DNA from: Amycolatopsis vastitatis
Lineage (GTDB): Bacteria > Actinomycetota > Actinomycetes > Mycobacteriales > Pseudonocardiaceae
NCBI RefSeq assembly: GCF_002234595.1
Contig: NZ_NMUL01000023.1
Coordinates: forward strand, 62,001-126,000
Direction of reading: 5' to 3'
DNA length: 64,000 nt
Shown: positions 51,079 through 59,593 of the stretch, one piece after another
How the letters are laid out: the number at the start of each line of letters is the position of its first letter
Position numbering within the stretch: position 1 is the stretch's first letter
The notes under the pieces: model-generated
The model's database searches: none
Told to the model about the DNA's origin: nothing
The model's input: only the letters and a program-made list of their open reading frames with translations
Program-made: the position numbers and the translations under genes

Positions 51079-51915
51079 CTAACGCGCGGCGGCGATCCGG
51101 GCGAAGTCGTGCACACCGAGCTGCTCACCGCGGGTCCGGGGATCGATCCCGGCGGCCGTCAGCAGCTCGCCGGCCCGCTCGGCCGAGCCCGCCCAGCCCG
51201 CGAGAGCGGCCCGGAGCGTCTTCCTGCGTTGTGAGAAGGCGGCATCGACCAGCCCGAAGAGCCGGTCGCGGTCCCCGGACGCCGGCGCGTCACCGCGTTC
51301 GAACGCGACGAGCGCGGAATCGACGTTCGGTACCGGCCAGAACACCGAGCGTGGCACCGCGGCGACCTTGCGCGCGCTGCCGTACCAGGCGAGCTTGACG
51401 CTCGGCACGCCGTAGATCCGGCTGCCGGGGCCCGCCGCCATCCGGTCGGCGACCTCCGTCTGCACCATGACGAGCCCGGACTTCAGCGAGGGCACTTCGG
51501 CCAGCAGGTGCAGCACGACGGGCACGGCGACGTTGTAGGGCAGGTTGGCGACGAGCGCGGTCGGCTCGCCCAGTTCCTCCCGGGTGACGCGCATGGCGTC
51601 GGCCCCCACGACGGTGAGGTTCCCCGCGGCTTCGGGTCCGCGTTCGGCGACGGTCTTGGGCAGCCGCTCGGCGAGCTTGGGATCGATCTCGACGGCGACG
51701 ACGTGGGCACCGGTGGCGAGCAGCCCGAGGGTCAGCGACCCGAGCCCCGGCCCCACCTCGAGGACGACGTCGTCGGGGCTGACGTCCGCCAGCTCGACGA
51801 TCCGGCGGACGGTGTTGGGATCGTGCACGAAGTTCTGCCCGAGCTTCTTCGTCGGCCGCACGTCGAGTTCGGCCGCCAGCCCGCGGATCTCGGCAGGTCC
51901 CAGCAGTTCAACCAC
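51079..51915 (-). CDS. rsmA: 16S rRNA dimethyladenosine transferase RsmA (KsgA)
   Basis: 278 residues. KKLGQNFVHDPNTVRRIVEL, SAM motif VLEVGPGLGSLTLGL, VVAVEIDPKL and the catalytic NLPYN in VANLPYNVAVPV. It dimethylates A1518/A1519 of 16S rRNA. Lies downstream of rpfB across a strong terminator; order rpfB-rsmA-ispE is conserved. Confidence 0.97.
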   Translation of the reverse strand: MVELLGPAEIRGLAAELDVRPTKKLGQNFVHDPNTVRRIVELADVSPDDVVLEVGPGLGSLTLGLLATGAHVVAVEIDPKLAERLPKTVAERGPEAAGNLTVVGADAMRVTREELGEPTALVANLPYNVAVPVVLHLLAEVPSLKSGLVMVQTEVADRMAAGPGSRIYGVPSVKLAWYGSARKVAAVPRSVFWPVPNVDSALVAFERGDAPASGDRDRLFGLVDAAFSQRRKTLRAALAGWAGSAERAGELLTAAGIDPRTRGEQLGVHDFARIAAAR

Positions 51916-51943
51916 CGGACGAGCCTACCCAGACGGCCGGCCC

Positions 51944-51985
51944 GCGTACCTGGACGGTCGGTTCGCGTACCCGGAGGGGCGGCTC
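51944..51985. repeat. 21-bp tandem repeats, second locus
   Basis: Units GCGTACCTGGACGGTCGGTTC (51944) and GCGTACCCGGAGGGGCGGCTC (51965). The phase GTACCTGGACGGTCGGTT-CGC differs from the reverse complement of the 14587 unit at one base of 21. Located between the rpfB terminator and rsmA. Confidence 0.75.
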
Positions 51986-51993
51986 ACGGACGT

Positions 51994-52030
51994 GAAACGG
52001 CCCCCGTCCGCATGGGACGGGGGCCGTTTC
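51994..52030 (-). terminator. Terminator of rpfB
   Basis: GAAACGGCCCCCGTCC (51994-52009) and its exact complement (52015-52030) form a perfect 16-bp stem around GCATG, 10 bases past the rpfB stop. Confidence 0.85.
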
Positions 52031-52040
52031 GGGAGGACTG

Positions 52041-53468
52041 TCAGGCCTTCTTGCCGCAGACCGGCCAGGCGCTGTAGCCCCCGCGGGCGTCGCGGACCTT
52101 CTCCGCGATCGCGATCTGCTGGGCCTTGCTGGCCTGGTTCGGGTACGCCGCGTACTGGTCGCCGCCGTAGGCGTCCCACGTCTGCTTGTCGAACTGGAGG
52201 CCGCCGTAGTACTTGCCGCTCGCGTTGACGATCGACCAGTTGCCGCCCGACTCGCACTGCGCGATGCGGTCCCACACGCTGGTGTCGCCGACGTCCGGTT
52301 CGGCGGGCTTCTTCGAGCCGACGTGGATGATCTTCGGCTTCGGCTGGGTGATGACCTGCTCGGAGACGCTCTCGCGAGAGACCTCTTTGCCGTTCTTCTG
52401 CGTGACCTTGTAGGTCACCATCTTCTCGCCGGGCGTGCCCGGGTCCTCGACGTTGGTCTTGCCCTTCTCGAGGTCCGGGTCGTCGACACGCTGCTCGGGC
52501 GGGGCGATGCTCTCCTTCTGGACGACCGTCGAAACGCCGGTGCGGCTGATGTGCACCTCGGCGCCGTCGGTCAGCTTGACGTCCAGGCCACCCTCGGCCT
52601 GGTCCTCCGGGCCCAGGGTGAGCTTGTACTCGCCCAGGAACTCCTTCGTCGTGACCGCGGTCGTCTTCACCTGCTTCGGCGCGTTGGCACCGTCGTACAG
52701 GGTGATGTTCTTGAGGGTCTTGATCTCGACGGTGGCGCCCTGCAGGGGCAGCTCGCCGTCCTTCGGCATGGACATCCACGTGCCGGGCTTGTCCACGGCG
52801 GTCATGCCGAGCTGGCCGAGCGCGTCGCCGAGGTGGGTCGCGCGGACCCAGGAGGTGTGCTCCGAACCGTCGACGATCATCTTCAGCTGACGGCCGCGCT
52901 CGAGCTTGATGACCCCGCCGTCGCCGACCTCCGCCTGCGGGGAGGGTGACAGCGAGTCGTGCGCGCCGACGGACAGGCCCGCGTCCTCGAGCACCTCGCC
53001 GACGGTGTCGCCGAAGGAGTGCACGGTCTGCTGGTGGCCGTCGACGTCGACGGTGACGCTCTTGTTCATCGCCAGCGCGGCCGCGCCGCCGCCGGCGACG
53101 CTGATCATGACGCTGAGGACGGCGCCCTTGAGGAACCGGCGCTTCCAGATCTTGGTGGTCTCGCGGAGACCCTCGTCCAGCGCGGCCCGCTTGGCCTGCG
53201 GGGACGCGGTCCGGTCCGCCTCGATCTCGTCCGGGATGACGATCGGCGGCAGGTACGTCGTCTCGGCGTTGATGAGCCGGATCAGTTCGTCGACGTCGAC
53301 GTCGATCTCGGCCATCATCGCGTCGGCATCGGGGCCGAGCGCGGCCAGGATGTCCTGCTGCGTGATGTTCGGGTCGTCGGAGAAGTCGAGCTGGCCGTAC
53401 GCAGTGTTCTCGAAATCGCGCTCGAGGACGGCCGCGGAGCGCGCTCCAGCCTGTCTGCTACCTGTCAC
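52041..53468 (-). CDS. rpfB: Resuscitation-promoting factor RpfB
   Basis: 475 residues. A cytosolic N-terminus of about 110 residues, a membrane segment (113-133), three DUF348 repeats (about 140-300, SVTVDVDGHQQTVHSFGDTV first), a G5 domain (about 300-380) and a C-terminal Rpf domain with catalytic E406 in VWDRIAQCESGGNW. It cleaves peptidoglycan in dormancy exit. The DUF348-G5-Rpf order is standard for RpfB, but the long N-terminus is unusual (mycobacterial RpfB has a short one). GTG at 53468. Confidence 0.95.
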   Translation of the reverse strand: MTGSRQAGARSAAVLERDFENTAYGQLDFSDDPNITQQDILAALGPDADAMMAEIDVDVDELIRLINAETTYLPPIVIPDEIEADRTASPQAKRAALDEGLRETTKIWKRRFLKGAVLSVMISVAGGGAAALAMNKSVTVDVDGHQQTVHSFGDTVGEVLEDAGLSVGAHDSLSPSPQAEVGDGGVIKLERGRQLKMIVDGSEHTSWVRATHLGDALGQLGMTAVDKPGTWMSMPKDGELPLQGATVEIKTLKNITLYDGANAPKQVKTTAVTTKEFLGEYKLTLGPEDQAEGGLDVKLTDGAEVHISRTGVSTVVQKESIAPPEQRVDDPDLEKGKTNVEDPGTPGEKMVTYKVTQKNGKEVSRESVSEQVITQPKPKIIHVGSKKPAEPDVGDTSVWDRIAQCESGGNWSIVNASGKYYGGLQFDKQTWDAYGGDQYAAYPNQASKAQQIAIAEKVRDARGGYSAWPVCGKKA

Positions 53469-53757
53469 CGGGTCGTTCCCTTTCCCAAGGCGCCGTTCGG
53501 GGCGGCACCTTTACGTCTGGGCCCTCAGCCGGCGCCATCGTCACGGTTCCAGGCCGTACCGCTCCTGGTTCCGCTTCCCCGACGTGCACTGACGTGACTG
53601 TGGGCGTAACAGTCGGCAACTGCAGTCCGCAGTACCGACCGGCACGATCACGGGACAGTAACGGGTCCCGCCGGGTTGCGCAAACACCCCCCGGAGTGTC
53701 GTGATCTGAGTCACTCCATCGAGTGGGCGAGCAGGGAACCCTGTTGTCGCAATGCGT
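53469..53757. other. 289-bp gap upstream of rpfB
   Basis: Lies between tatD and rpfB, both leftward. It should hold the rpfB promoter and a leader; AAAGGGA sits 7-8 bases before the GTG. A c-di-AMP (ydaO) riboswitch, known before some actinobacterial rpf genes, was looked for but the conserved core was not recognisable. Otherwise nothing identified. Confidence 0.4.
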
Positions 53758-54594
53758 TCAACCCGTTGTGACACTGGGGAGTCGGTAGATCCGCTCGGCG
53801 GTGGTCCGGACCGATTCGGCGACTTCGTGGACAGCTTCGCCCCTGAGCGCCGCGAGGTGACGGACGGTGTAGGCGGCGCCGAACGGCTCGTTCGGCCGCC
53901 CACGGAACGGGTGGGGGGTCAGAAACGGCGCGTCTGTCTCGACGAGGTACTGCCCCGGCGGGCAGAGCCGCGCCGCCTCGTGGAGCCCCTTCGCGTTCTT
54001 GAACGTGACGGTGCCCGCGAAGGAAAGGACATACCCCGCGTCGACGCACTTGCGCGCCATTTCCGCGTCCCCGGAAAAGCAATGGAAAATTACGGCATTC
54101 GGCGCATCCTCTTCGGCCAGGATGCGCAGCACGTCGTCGTGGGCGTCGCGGTCGTGGATCATCAGCGGCTTGTCCAGCCGCTTCGCCAGATCGATGTGCC
54201 AGCGGAACGCCTCCTGCTGGGCGTCGTGCGGCGAGTAGTCCCAGTAGTAGTCGAGGCCGGTCTCGCCGACGGCGACCACGCGGCCGTCCGCGGCCAGCCG
54301 CTCCACTTCGGACTTCTCCGCCTCGCCGAACCCCTTGGCCCGGGTCGGGTGGATCGCGACCGCGGCGAACACCCGGCGGTCCCAGGACGCCGCCTCGACG
54401 GCCCAGCGGGCCGAGGCGAGGTCGTCCGCGACCGTCACGACGCGGGCGACGCCGGCGCGCTCGGCGCGGTCCACCATGGCCGTGACATCGGCCGCGGTGA
54501 CCGCGCCGCACGCGTCGAGATGGGTGTGCGCGTCCACCACCGTCACGGGAAGCCGGTCCGGGACCGGAGGCAGTTCGCGCTTCTCTTCACCCAT
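53758..54594 (-). CDS. tatD: TatD-family metal-dependent hydrolase/DNase
   Basis: 278 residues, TIM-barrel amidohydrolase. DAHTHLD (metal His pair), GETGLDYYWD, MIHDRDAHDD, FHCFSGD and ETDAPFLTPHPF are the canonical TatD motifs. A 3'-5' exonuclease or deacylase role is typical. It follows metG by 10 bp in the conserved metG-tatD-rpfB order. Confidence 0.95.
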   Translation of the reverse strand: MGEEKRELPPVPDRLPVTVVDAHTHLDACGAVTAADVTAMVDRAERAGVARVVTVADDLASARWAVEAASWDRRVFAAVAIHPTRAKGFGEAEKSEVERLAADGRVVAVGETGLDYYWDYSPHDAQQEAFRWHIDLAKRLDKPLMIHDRDAHDDVLRILAEEDAPNAVIFHCFSGDAEMARKCVDAGYVLSFAGTVTFKNAKGLHEAARLCPPGQYLVETDAPFLTPHPFRGRPNEPFGAAYTVRHLAALRGEAVHEVAESVRTTAERIYRLPSVTTG

Positions 54595-54604
54595 GCATGC
54601 CTTC

Positions 54605-56401
54605 TTACTCCTTGATGATCGGCGCCCACTCCGGACCGGTCTCGCCGAGCGCCGGGTCGAGCTTGGTGAACAGCGGCGACGGCTTCTGCAGGGGCGTGCC
54701 GACCTCGATCGGCGTCGAGGCCCACTTCGCCTGCTCGGCCGCGTAGTCGCCGGTGAGGATCGGGTTGACCCGGCCGTCGATGTCGAGGTCGTCGACCTCC
54801 TTGAGCTCCGGCTGGGCGGCCCAGACGCCGGTGCCGCCGAGGGCCTCGTGGACCTTCTGCGCCGAGTGCGGCAGGAACGGCGTCAGCAGCGTGTTGGCGT
54901 CGGAGACGACCTGCAACGCGGTGTGCAGCACGGTGTCACGCCGGGCCGGGTCGTCCTTGAGCTTCCACGGCTCCTGGTCGGAGATGTACTTGTTCGCCGC
55001 AGTGACGACCTTCATCGCCTCGCCGGCCGCCAGCTTGAACCGGGACCGGGCCAGGTGCGCGCCCGCGGTGTCGAACGCCTTGCGCGACAACGCCTTCAGC
55101 TCTTCGTCGGCCGCCGTGGGGGCTTCCGGGCGCGGGATGGCGCCGACGTTCTTGTGCGCCATCGAGATCGACCGGTTGACCAGGTTGCCCCACTCGTTGG
55201 CCAGCTCGAAGTTGGTCCGGCGGACGAACTCGTCCCAGGTGAAGTCGGTGTCCTGGGTCTCCGGGCCGGCGACCGAGATGAAGTACCGCAGCGTGTCCGG
55301 GCCGAAGTCGCGCAGGAAGTCCTCGACGTAGATCACGCGGCCGCGCGAGGTCGAGAACTTCGAGCCGCTCATGGTGAGGAACTCGCTGGAGACGATCTCG
55401 TCCGGCAGGTGCAGCTTGCCGTACTTCCCGGGCTCGCCGCCCTTGTCACCCTCACCGTTGTGCCCGAACAGCAGCGCCGGCCAGATCTGGGCGTGGAAGG
55501 TGATGTTGTCCTTGCCCATGAAGTAGTACGACCGGGCGTCGGCGTTGTTCCACCACTCCTGCCACGCGTCCGGGTTGCCGGACCGGCGGGCCCACTCGAC
55601 GCTGGCCGAGAAGTACCCGATGACCGCGTCGAACCAGACGTAGAACCGCTTCAGCGGCTGGTCGCGCCAGCCGTCGAGGGGGATCTTGACGCCCCAGTCG
55701 AGGTCGCGGGTGATCGGCCGGGGCCGCATGTCGTCGATCAGGTTCTTGGTGAAGTTGAGGACGTTCGGGCGCCAGTCGTTCTTGGTGCCCAGCCAGTCGC
55801 CGAGCGTCTTGGTGAACGCCGGCAGGTCGAGGAAGTAGTGCTCGGTCTCGACGAACTTCGGCGTCTCGCCGTTGATCCGCGATTTCGGGTTGATCAGCTC
55901 CGCGGCGTCGAGCTGGTTGCCGCAGTTGTCGCACTGGTCGCCGCGCGCGCCGTCGTACCCGCAGATCGGGCAGGTGCCCTCGACGTAGCGGTCGGGCAGC
56001 GTGCGGCCGGTGGACGGGCTGATCGCGCCACGGGTGGTCTTCGGCACGACGTAGCCGTTGCGGTGCAGCGCCAGGAAGATCTGCTGCGTCACCTCGGCGT
56101 GGTTGCCGGTGGAGGTCCGCGTGAACAGGTCGTAGGACAGCCCGAGGCCCTGCAGGTCGTTCCCGATCTGGCGGGTGTACTTGTCCGCGGTCTCCTGCGG
56201 GGTCGAGTTCTCGTTGTCCGCCTGGACGGTGATCGGGGTGCCGTGTTCGTCGGTACCGGAGACCATGAGCACCCGGTTGCCGGCCATTCGCTGGTAGCGG
56301 GAGAAGACGTCGGACGGGACGCCGAATCCGGACACGTGGCCGATGTGGCGGGGGCCGTTGGCGTAGGGCCAGGCCACCGCGGTCAACACAGGGGTGCTCA
56401 T
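54605..56401 (-). CDS. metG: Methionyl-tRNA synthetase
   Basis: 598 residues. HIGH motif ANGPRHIGHVSG near residue 13, the zinc knuckle with four cysteines CPICGYDGARGDQCDNCGN, and the KMSKS-like SGSKFSTSRG near 350. The anticodon-binding domain forms the rest. Charges tRNA-Met. Confidence 0.97.
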   Translation of the reverse strand: MSTPVLTAVAWPYANGPRHIGHVSGFGVPSDVFSRYQRMAGNRVLMVSGTDEHGTPITVQADNENSTPQETADKYTRQIGNDLQGLGLSYDLFTRTSTGNHAEVTQQIFLALHRNGYVVPKTTRGAISPSTGRTLPDRYVEGTCPICGYDGARGDQCDNCGNQLDAAELINPKSRINGETPKFVETEHYFLDLPAFTKTLGDWLGTKNDWRPNVLNFTKNLIDDMRPRPITRDLDWGVKIPLDGWRDQPLKRFYVWFDAVIGYFSASVEWARRSGNPDAWQEWWNNADARSYYFMGKDNITFHAQIWPALLFGHNGEGDKGGEPGKYGKLHLPDEIVSSEFLTMSGSKFSTSRGRVIYVEDFLRDFGPDTLRYFISVAGPETQDTDFTWDEFVRRTNFELANEWGNLVNRSISMAHKNVGAIPRPEAPTAADEELKALSRKAFDTAGAHLARSRFKLAAGEAMKVVTAANKYISDQEPWKLKDDPARRDTVLHTALQVVSDANTLLTPFLPHSAQKVHEALGGTGVWAAQPELKEVDDLDIDGRVNPILTGDYAAEQAKWASTPIEVGTPLQKPSPLFTKLDPALGETGPEWAPIIKE

Positions 56402-56454
56402 ACCTTATTAGCCTACGGAGGGCGTCACGCACGTTTTCGAGAGGGAGGCCCCGG

Positions 56455-57054
56455 TTGTCGGCGACACGGTTGCTCGTGCTCGGGGTCGTCCGGATGTACG
56501 GCCGCGCACACGGCTACCAGGTGCGGCGCGAGCTGCTGACCTGGTCGGCGGACAAGTGGGCCAACGTCCAGCCCGGCTCGATCTACCACGCGCTCAAGAA
56601 GATGACCGCCGAGGGTTTGCTCGACCAGGTCGACGTCGAACCGGGCGAGGGCGGCCCGGACCGGGTCGCCTACCGGGTCACCGAGGACGGCGACCGCGAG
56701 TTCCACCTCCTGCTGGGCACGGCCCTGTCCGATCCCGAGGTCGGCCACCCGGAGCTGTCCGCCGCGATCTCGCTGATGACGGCACTGCCCCGCAAGCGGG
56801 TGATCGGCATGCTGAACCAGCGCCTCGTCCACCTCGAAGCCGAGGTGCGCCGGGCGGGCCTGCTCATCGACGAGGGCTCCGAGTGGGGACAGCCTGCGCA
56901 CATCTCCGAGCTGTTCGGGCTCTGGGCCCAGATCTCGGCGGCGAGCCTGGAGTGGCTCCGGAACCTGATCGCGCGGCTCGAAGCCGGCGAATACGTGATG
57001 GCCGACGACCCGGGCCGCGCCTTCGGAGAGCCGCCGGCCGAGGGCACCGAGTAA
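56455..57054 (+). CDS. PadR-family transcriptional regulator
   Basis: 199 residues. The N-terminal winged helix (LLVLGVVRMYGRAHGYQVRR, SIYHALKKMTAEGLL, VTEDGDREF wing) is followed by a helical Vir-like C-terminal domain. The TTG start at 56455 has a GAGGGAGG site. Two palindromes at its 3' end and in front of the ABC genes suggest it represses the exporter. Divergent from metG. Confidence 0.92.
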   Translation: MSATRLLVLGVVRMYGRAHGYQVRRELLTWSADKWANVQPGSIYHALKKMTAEGLLDQVDVEPGEGGPDRVAYRVTEDGDREFHLLLGTALSDPEVGHPELSAAISLMTALPRKRVIGMLNQRLVHLEAEVRRAGLLIDEGSEWGQPAHISELFGLWAQISAASLEWLRNLIARLEAGEYVMADDPGRAFGEPPAEGTE

Positions 57055-57067
57055 TCAAGTTTGACTA
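57052..57067. promoter_or_regulatory. PadR-type operator 1 (imperfect)
   Basis: TAATCAAGTTTGACTA matches operator 2 at 14 of 16 positions. It overlaps the PadR stop codon region, so the two boxes sit 50 bp apart centre to centre. Confidence 0.6.
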
Positions 57068-57101
57068 GCGCATCATCCTGCGACACAGTGTGCGTCTCTG
57101 C

Positions 57102-57117
57102 TAGTCAAGCTTGACTA
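57102..57117. promoter_or_regulatory. PadR-type operator 2 (perfect)
   Basis: TAGTCAAGCTTGACTA is a perfect 16-bp palindrome 19 bp ahead of the DrrA-like start, with the GAGAGGGGA ribosome site just after it. Confidence 0.7.
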
Positions 57118-57135
57118 CTTTCGAGAGGGGATCTC

Positions 57136-58113
57136 ATGATCACGGCACGCGGTCTCGAGCGGCGGTTCCGCCGCAAGGGCCGCACTGGGGGCGAAGTCCA
57201 CGCGGTCAAGGGCGTCGACCTGGACGTCGAAGCGGGCGAGCTCGTCGGGTTCCTCGGCCCGAACGGCGCCGGGAAGACGACCACGCTGCGCATGCTGACC
57301 ACGCTGCTCAAGCCGACCGCGGGCACCGCGACCGTCGGCGGCTGCGACCTCCTTTCCGACCCGGTTGGCGTGCGCAAGCGCATCGGCTACGTCGCCCAGG
57401 GCGGCGGCAGCGCACCCGAAAGCAAGGTCGCCGACGAGCTGGAGCTGCAGGGACGGCTCTACCGGATGAGCAAAGCCGACGCGATCGCGCGCGGCGCGGA
57501 ACTCGCCGAGCAGCTCGACCTGACCGGGCTGGACCAGCGGCTGACCAAGACGCTGTCGGGCGGCCAGCGGCGGCGGCTCGACATCGCACTCGGGCTGATC
57601 CACTCGCCGGGGCTGGTGTTCCTCGACGAGCCGTCGACCGGGCTCGACCCGCAGAGCCGCGCCAACCTGTGGGAGCACATCCGCCGGCTGCGCGCCGACC
57701 AGGGCGTCACGGTCTTCCTCACGACCCATTACCTCGACGAGGCGGACGCGCTGTCGGACCGGCTGATCGTGATCGACGACGGCCGGATCGTCGCCGAAGG
57801 GGCGCCGGACGCGCTGAAGGCCCGGGTCAACGGCGACCGCGTCGAGGTCGGCGTCGAGCCGGAGCAGGCCACGGACGCCGCCGAGATCGCCGGGCGGCTC
57901 ACCGGCGCGCGGGAGCTGTCCGTCGACGGCGGCGAGGTCCGGTTCCGGGTGCCGCGCGGCGATGTCGCGTTGCCGGAGCTGCTGCGCGCGCTCGACGCGA
58001 AGAACATCGCGATGCTGTCGGTGCAGGTGCACCGGCCGACGCTCGACGACGTTTTCCTGACGCTGACCGGCCGCTCGCTGCGGGAAGCGGAGGAGGGCAC
58101 CCGTGCTGCGTGA
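57136..58113 (+). CDS. DrrA-like ABC exporter ATPase
   Basis: 325 residues. Walker A GPNGAGKTT, signature LSGGQRRRLDIAL, Walker B LVFLDEPSTGLDPQ, and a C-terminal DUF4162-type domain (VEVGVEPEQATDAAEIAGRL) as in daunorubicin-resistance ATPases. Energises drug or glycolipid export with the overlapping permease. Likely under PadR control. Confidence 0.93.
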   Translation: MITARGLERRFRRKGRTGGEVHAVKGVDLDVEAGELVGFLGPNGAGKTTTLRMLTTLLKPTAGTATVGGCDLLSDPVGVRKRIGYVAQGGGSAPESKVADELELQGRLYRMSKADAIARGAELAEQLDLTGLDQRLTKTLSGGQRRRLDIALGLIHSPGLVFLDEPSTGLDPQSRANLWEHIRRLRADQGVTVFLTTHYLDEADALSDRLIVIDDGRIVAEGAPDALKARVNGDRVEVGVEPEQATDAAEIAGRLTGARELSVDGGEVRFRVPRGDVALPELLRALDAKNIAMLSVQVHRPTLDDVFLTLTGRSLREAEEGTRAA

Positions 58114-58867
58114 CACCTGGCTGATCTTCCGCCGCGACATGCTGGCGGCCCTGCGGAACCCGACCTGGGTGCTGATCGGGATCATGCAGCCGCTGCTGTA
58201 CCTGTTCCTGTTCGGGCCGCTGATGGTGCAGGCCATGCAGGGCCAGGGCCTGACCGAAGTGCAGGGCTGGATGCTGCTGACCCCGGCGCTGATCGCGCAG
58301 CTCGCGCTGTTCGGCAGCTCCTTCGTCGGCTTCGGGCTGCTGGCCGAATACCGCTCCGGCGTCGTCGAGCGGTTCCGGGTGACGCCGGTCAGCCGGGTCG
58401 CGCTGCTGCTGGGCAAGGTGCTGGCCAACGCGCTGCAGGCCGTGGTGCAGGCCATGCTGATCATCGTGCTGGCCGCGCTGGTGTTCCCCCTCGACGCCCC
58501 CGTGGGCGGCGTGCTGCTGTGCCTGGTCATCGTGTTCCTGCTGGCGGTGTCGCTGGCGTCGTGCTCCTACGCGCTGGCGTTGACATTGAAGAGCGAAGAG
58601 ACGTTCCCCGCCTTGCTGAACGCGGTGCTCATCCCGTTGTTGCTGCTCTCCGGGATCCTGCTGCCGATCACCGCCGGACGGGCGCCGGACTGGCTTTACA
58701 CGGTTTCGCGGATCAACCCGTTCCGGCACGTCGTCGACGTCGAGCGGAACAGCTTCGGTGGCGACTTCACGATGGACGCCCTGTTCACGGGCAGTGTCGT
58801 CGTGCTGGTGATGGCGGTGCTGTCCCTGTGGTGGGGGACGCGGACGTTCCAGAAGGAAAACGCCTGA
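58103..58867 (+). CDS. DrrB-like ABC-2 permease
   Basis: 254 residues. Six membrane spans, with the conserved ABC-2 start FRRDMLAALRNPTWVLIGIM and late signature (SGILLPITAGRAPDWLYTVS, then INPFRHVVD). GTG at 58103 overlaps the ATPase by 11 bp. Substrate unknown; anthracycline-type or self-made hydrophobic compound is typical of the family. Confidence 0.92.
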   Translation: MLRDTWLIFRRDMLAALRNPTWVLIGIMQPLLYLFLFGPLMVQAMQGQGLTEVQGWMLLTPALIAQLALFGSSFVGFGLLAEYRSGVVERFRVTPVSRVALLLGKVLANALQAVVQAMLIIVLAALVFPLDAPVGGVLLCLVIVFLLAVSLASCSYALALTLKSEETFPALLNAVLIPLLLLSGILLPITAGRAPDWLYTVSRINPFRHVVDVERNSFGGDFTMDALFTGSVVVLVMAVLSLWWGTRTFQKENA

Positions 58868-58959
58868 TCACAAACCGCCTGATCAACCGGGGTGTGTCAC
58901 TGCGGGTCCGCCTCCGGCGACGTATGGTGTGCTCTCCACCGACGCGCCGGGGGCGGACC

Positions 58960-59574
58960 GTGACAGAGCCGGAGAGTGAGCTCGGCATCTCGCTGTCGCA
59001 CCGCGAGCGCGTGGCCGACTGGCAGGCGGTGCGTGCCGCGCAGACCCGGTTCGTGTCGGTGACGATCAGCGAGAACGTCAACTGGACCAGTTCGGCCGCG
59101 GAGCACAACCTGGCCGGCGCGCAGGAAGCCGGGCTGCACGTCGGCGGCCGTCACTACGCGCGGCCGGGCGCGGTCCACGACCAGGCCGAGTTCTTCGTGC
59201 GGACGGCGAGCCGGCTCGGCGCGTTCGCGCCCGGATCACTGGCGCCGACGCTGGAAGTGGCGGCGCCGAGCGTCGACGACCGGTTCATCAAGGCGTGGAT
59301 CAAGCACGTCCGGCACGCGGCGCGCATCGAGCGGGTGCTGATCTACGCCGACCACGACTGCTGGGCGCACCGGCTGCACCCGGACCGCTGGGCGGACAGC
59401 GAGGTCGTGCTGTGGCTGGCCCGGCACAACGGCATCCCCGGACGGCCGGGCTGGTTCCACTCGCGGCTCGGCGTGCACCAGCACGCGTTCGCGCCGGACG
59501 TGCCGGGCATCGACGGGCCGGTCGAGCAGAACGCCGTCGTGTACCCGTTCACATTGGGCGACCTGCTGCTCTGA
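58960..59574 (+). CDS. GH25-like (lysozyme-type) domain protein
   Basis: 204 residues, cytosolic (no signal seen). A GH25-like TIM barrel: LGISLSHRERVADWQAVRAA (in place of GIDVS), FVSVTISEN, LHVGGRHYARPG and LIYADHDCWAHRLHP. Catalytic acidic residues are not clearly conserved, so activity is doubtful. GTG start is supported by GGGGGCGGA; the in-frame ATG at 58924 is an alternative. Confidence 0.65.
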   Translation: MTEPESELGISLSHRERVADWQAVRAAQTRFVSVTISENVNWTSSAAEHNLAGAQEAGLHVGGRHYARPGAVHDQAEFFVRTASRLGAFAPGSLAPTLEVAAPSVDDRFIKAWIKHVRHAARIERVLIYADHDCWAHRLHPDRWADSEVVLWLARHNGIPGRPGWFHSRLGVHQHAFAPDVPGIDGPVEQNAVVYPFTLGDLLL

Positions 59575-59593
59575 CGTGTGGTGATATGTCGCC

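Noticed and set aside
51944..52030. Small protein encoded by the 21-bp repeats (AYLDGRFAYPEG-like)
   Set aside because: No start signal, and the frame runs directly into the rpfB terminator.
53469..53757. c-di-AMP (ydaO) riboswitch ahead of rpfB
   Set aside because: Some G-rich blocks are suggestive, but the conserved core pairs could not be drawn with confidence.
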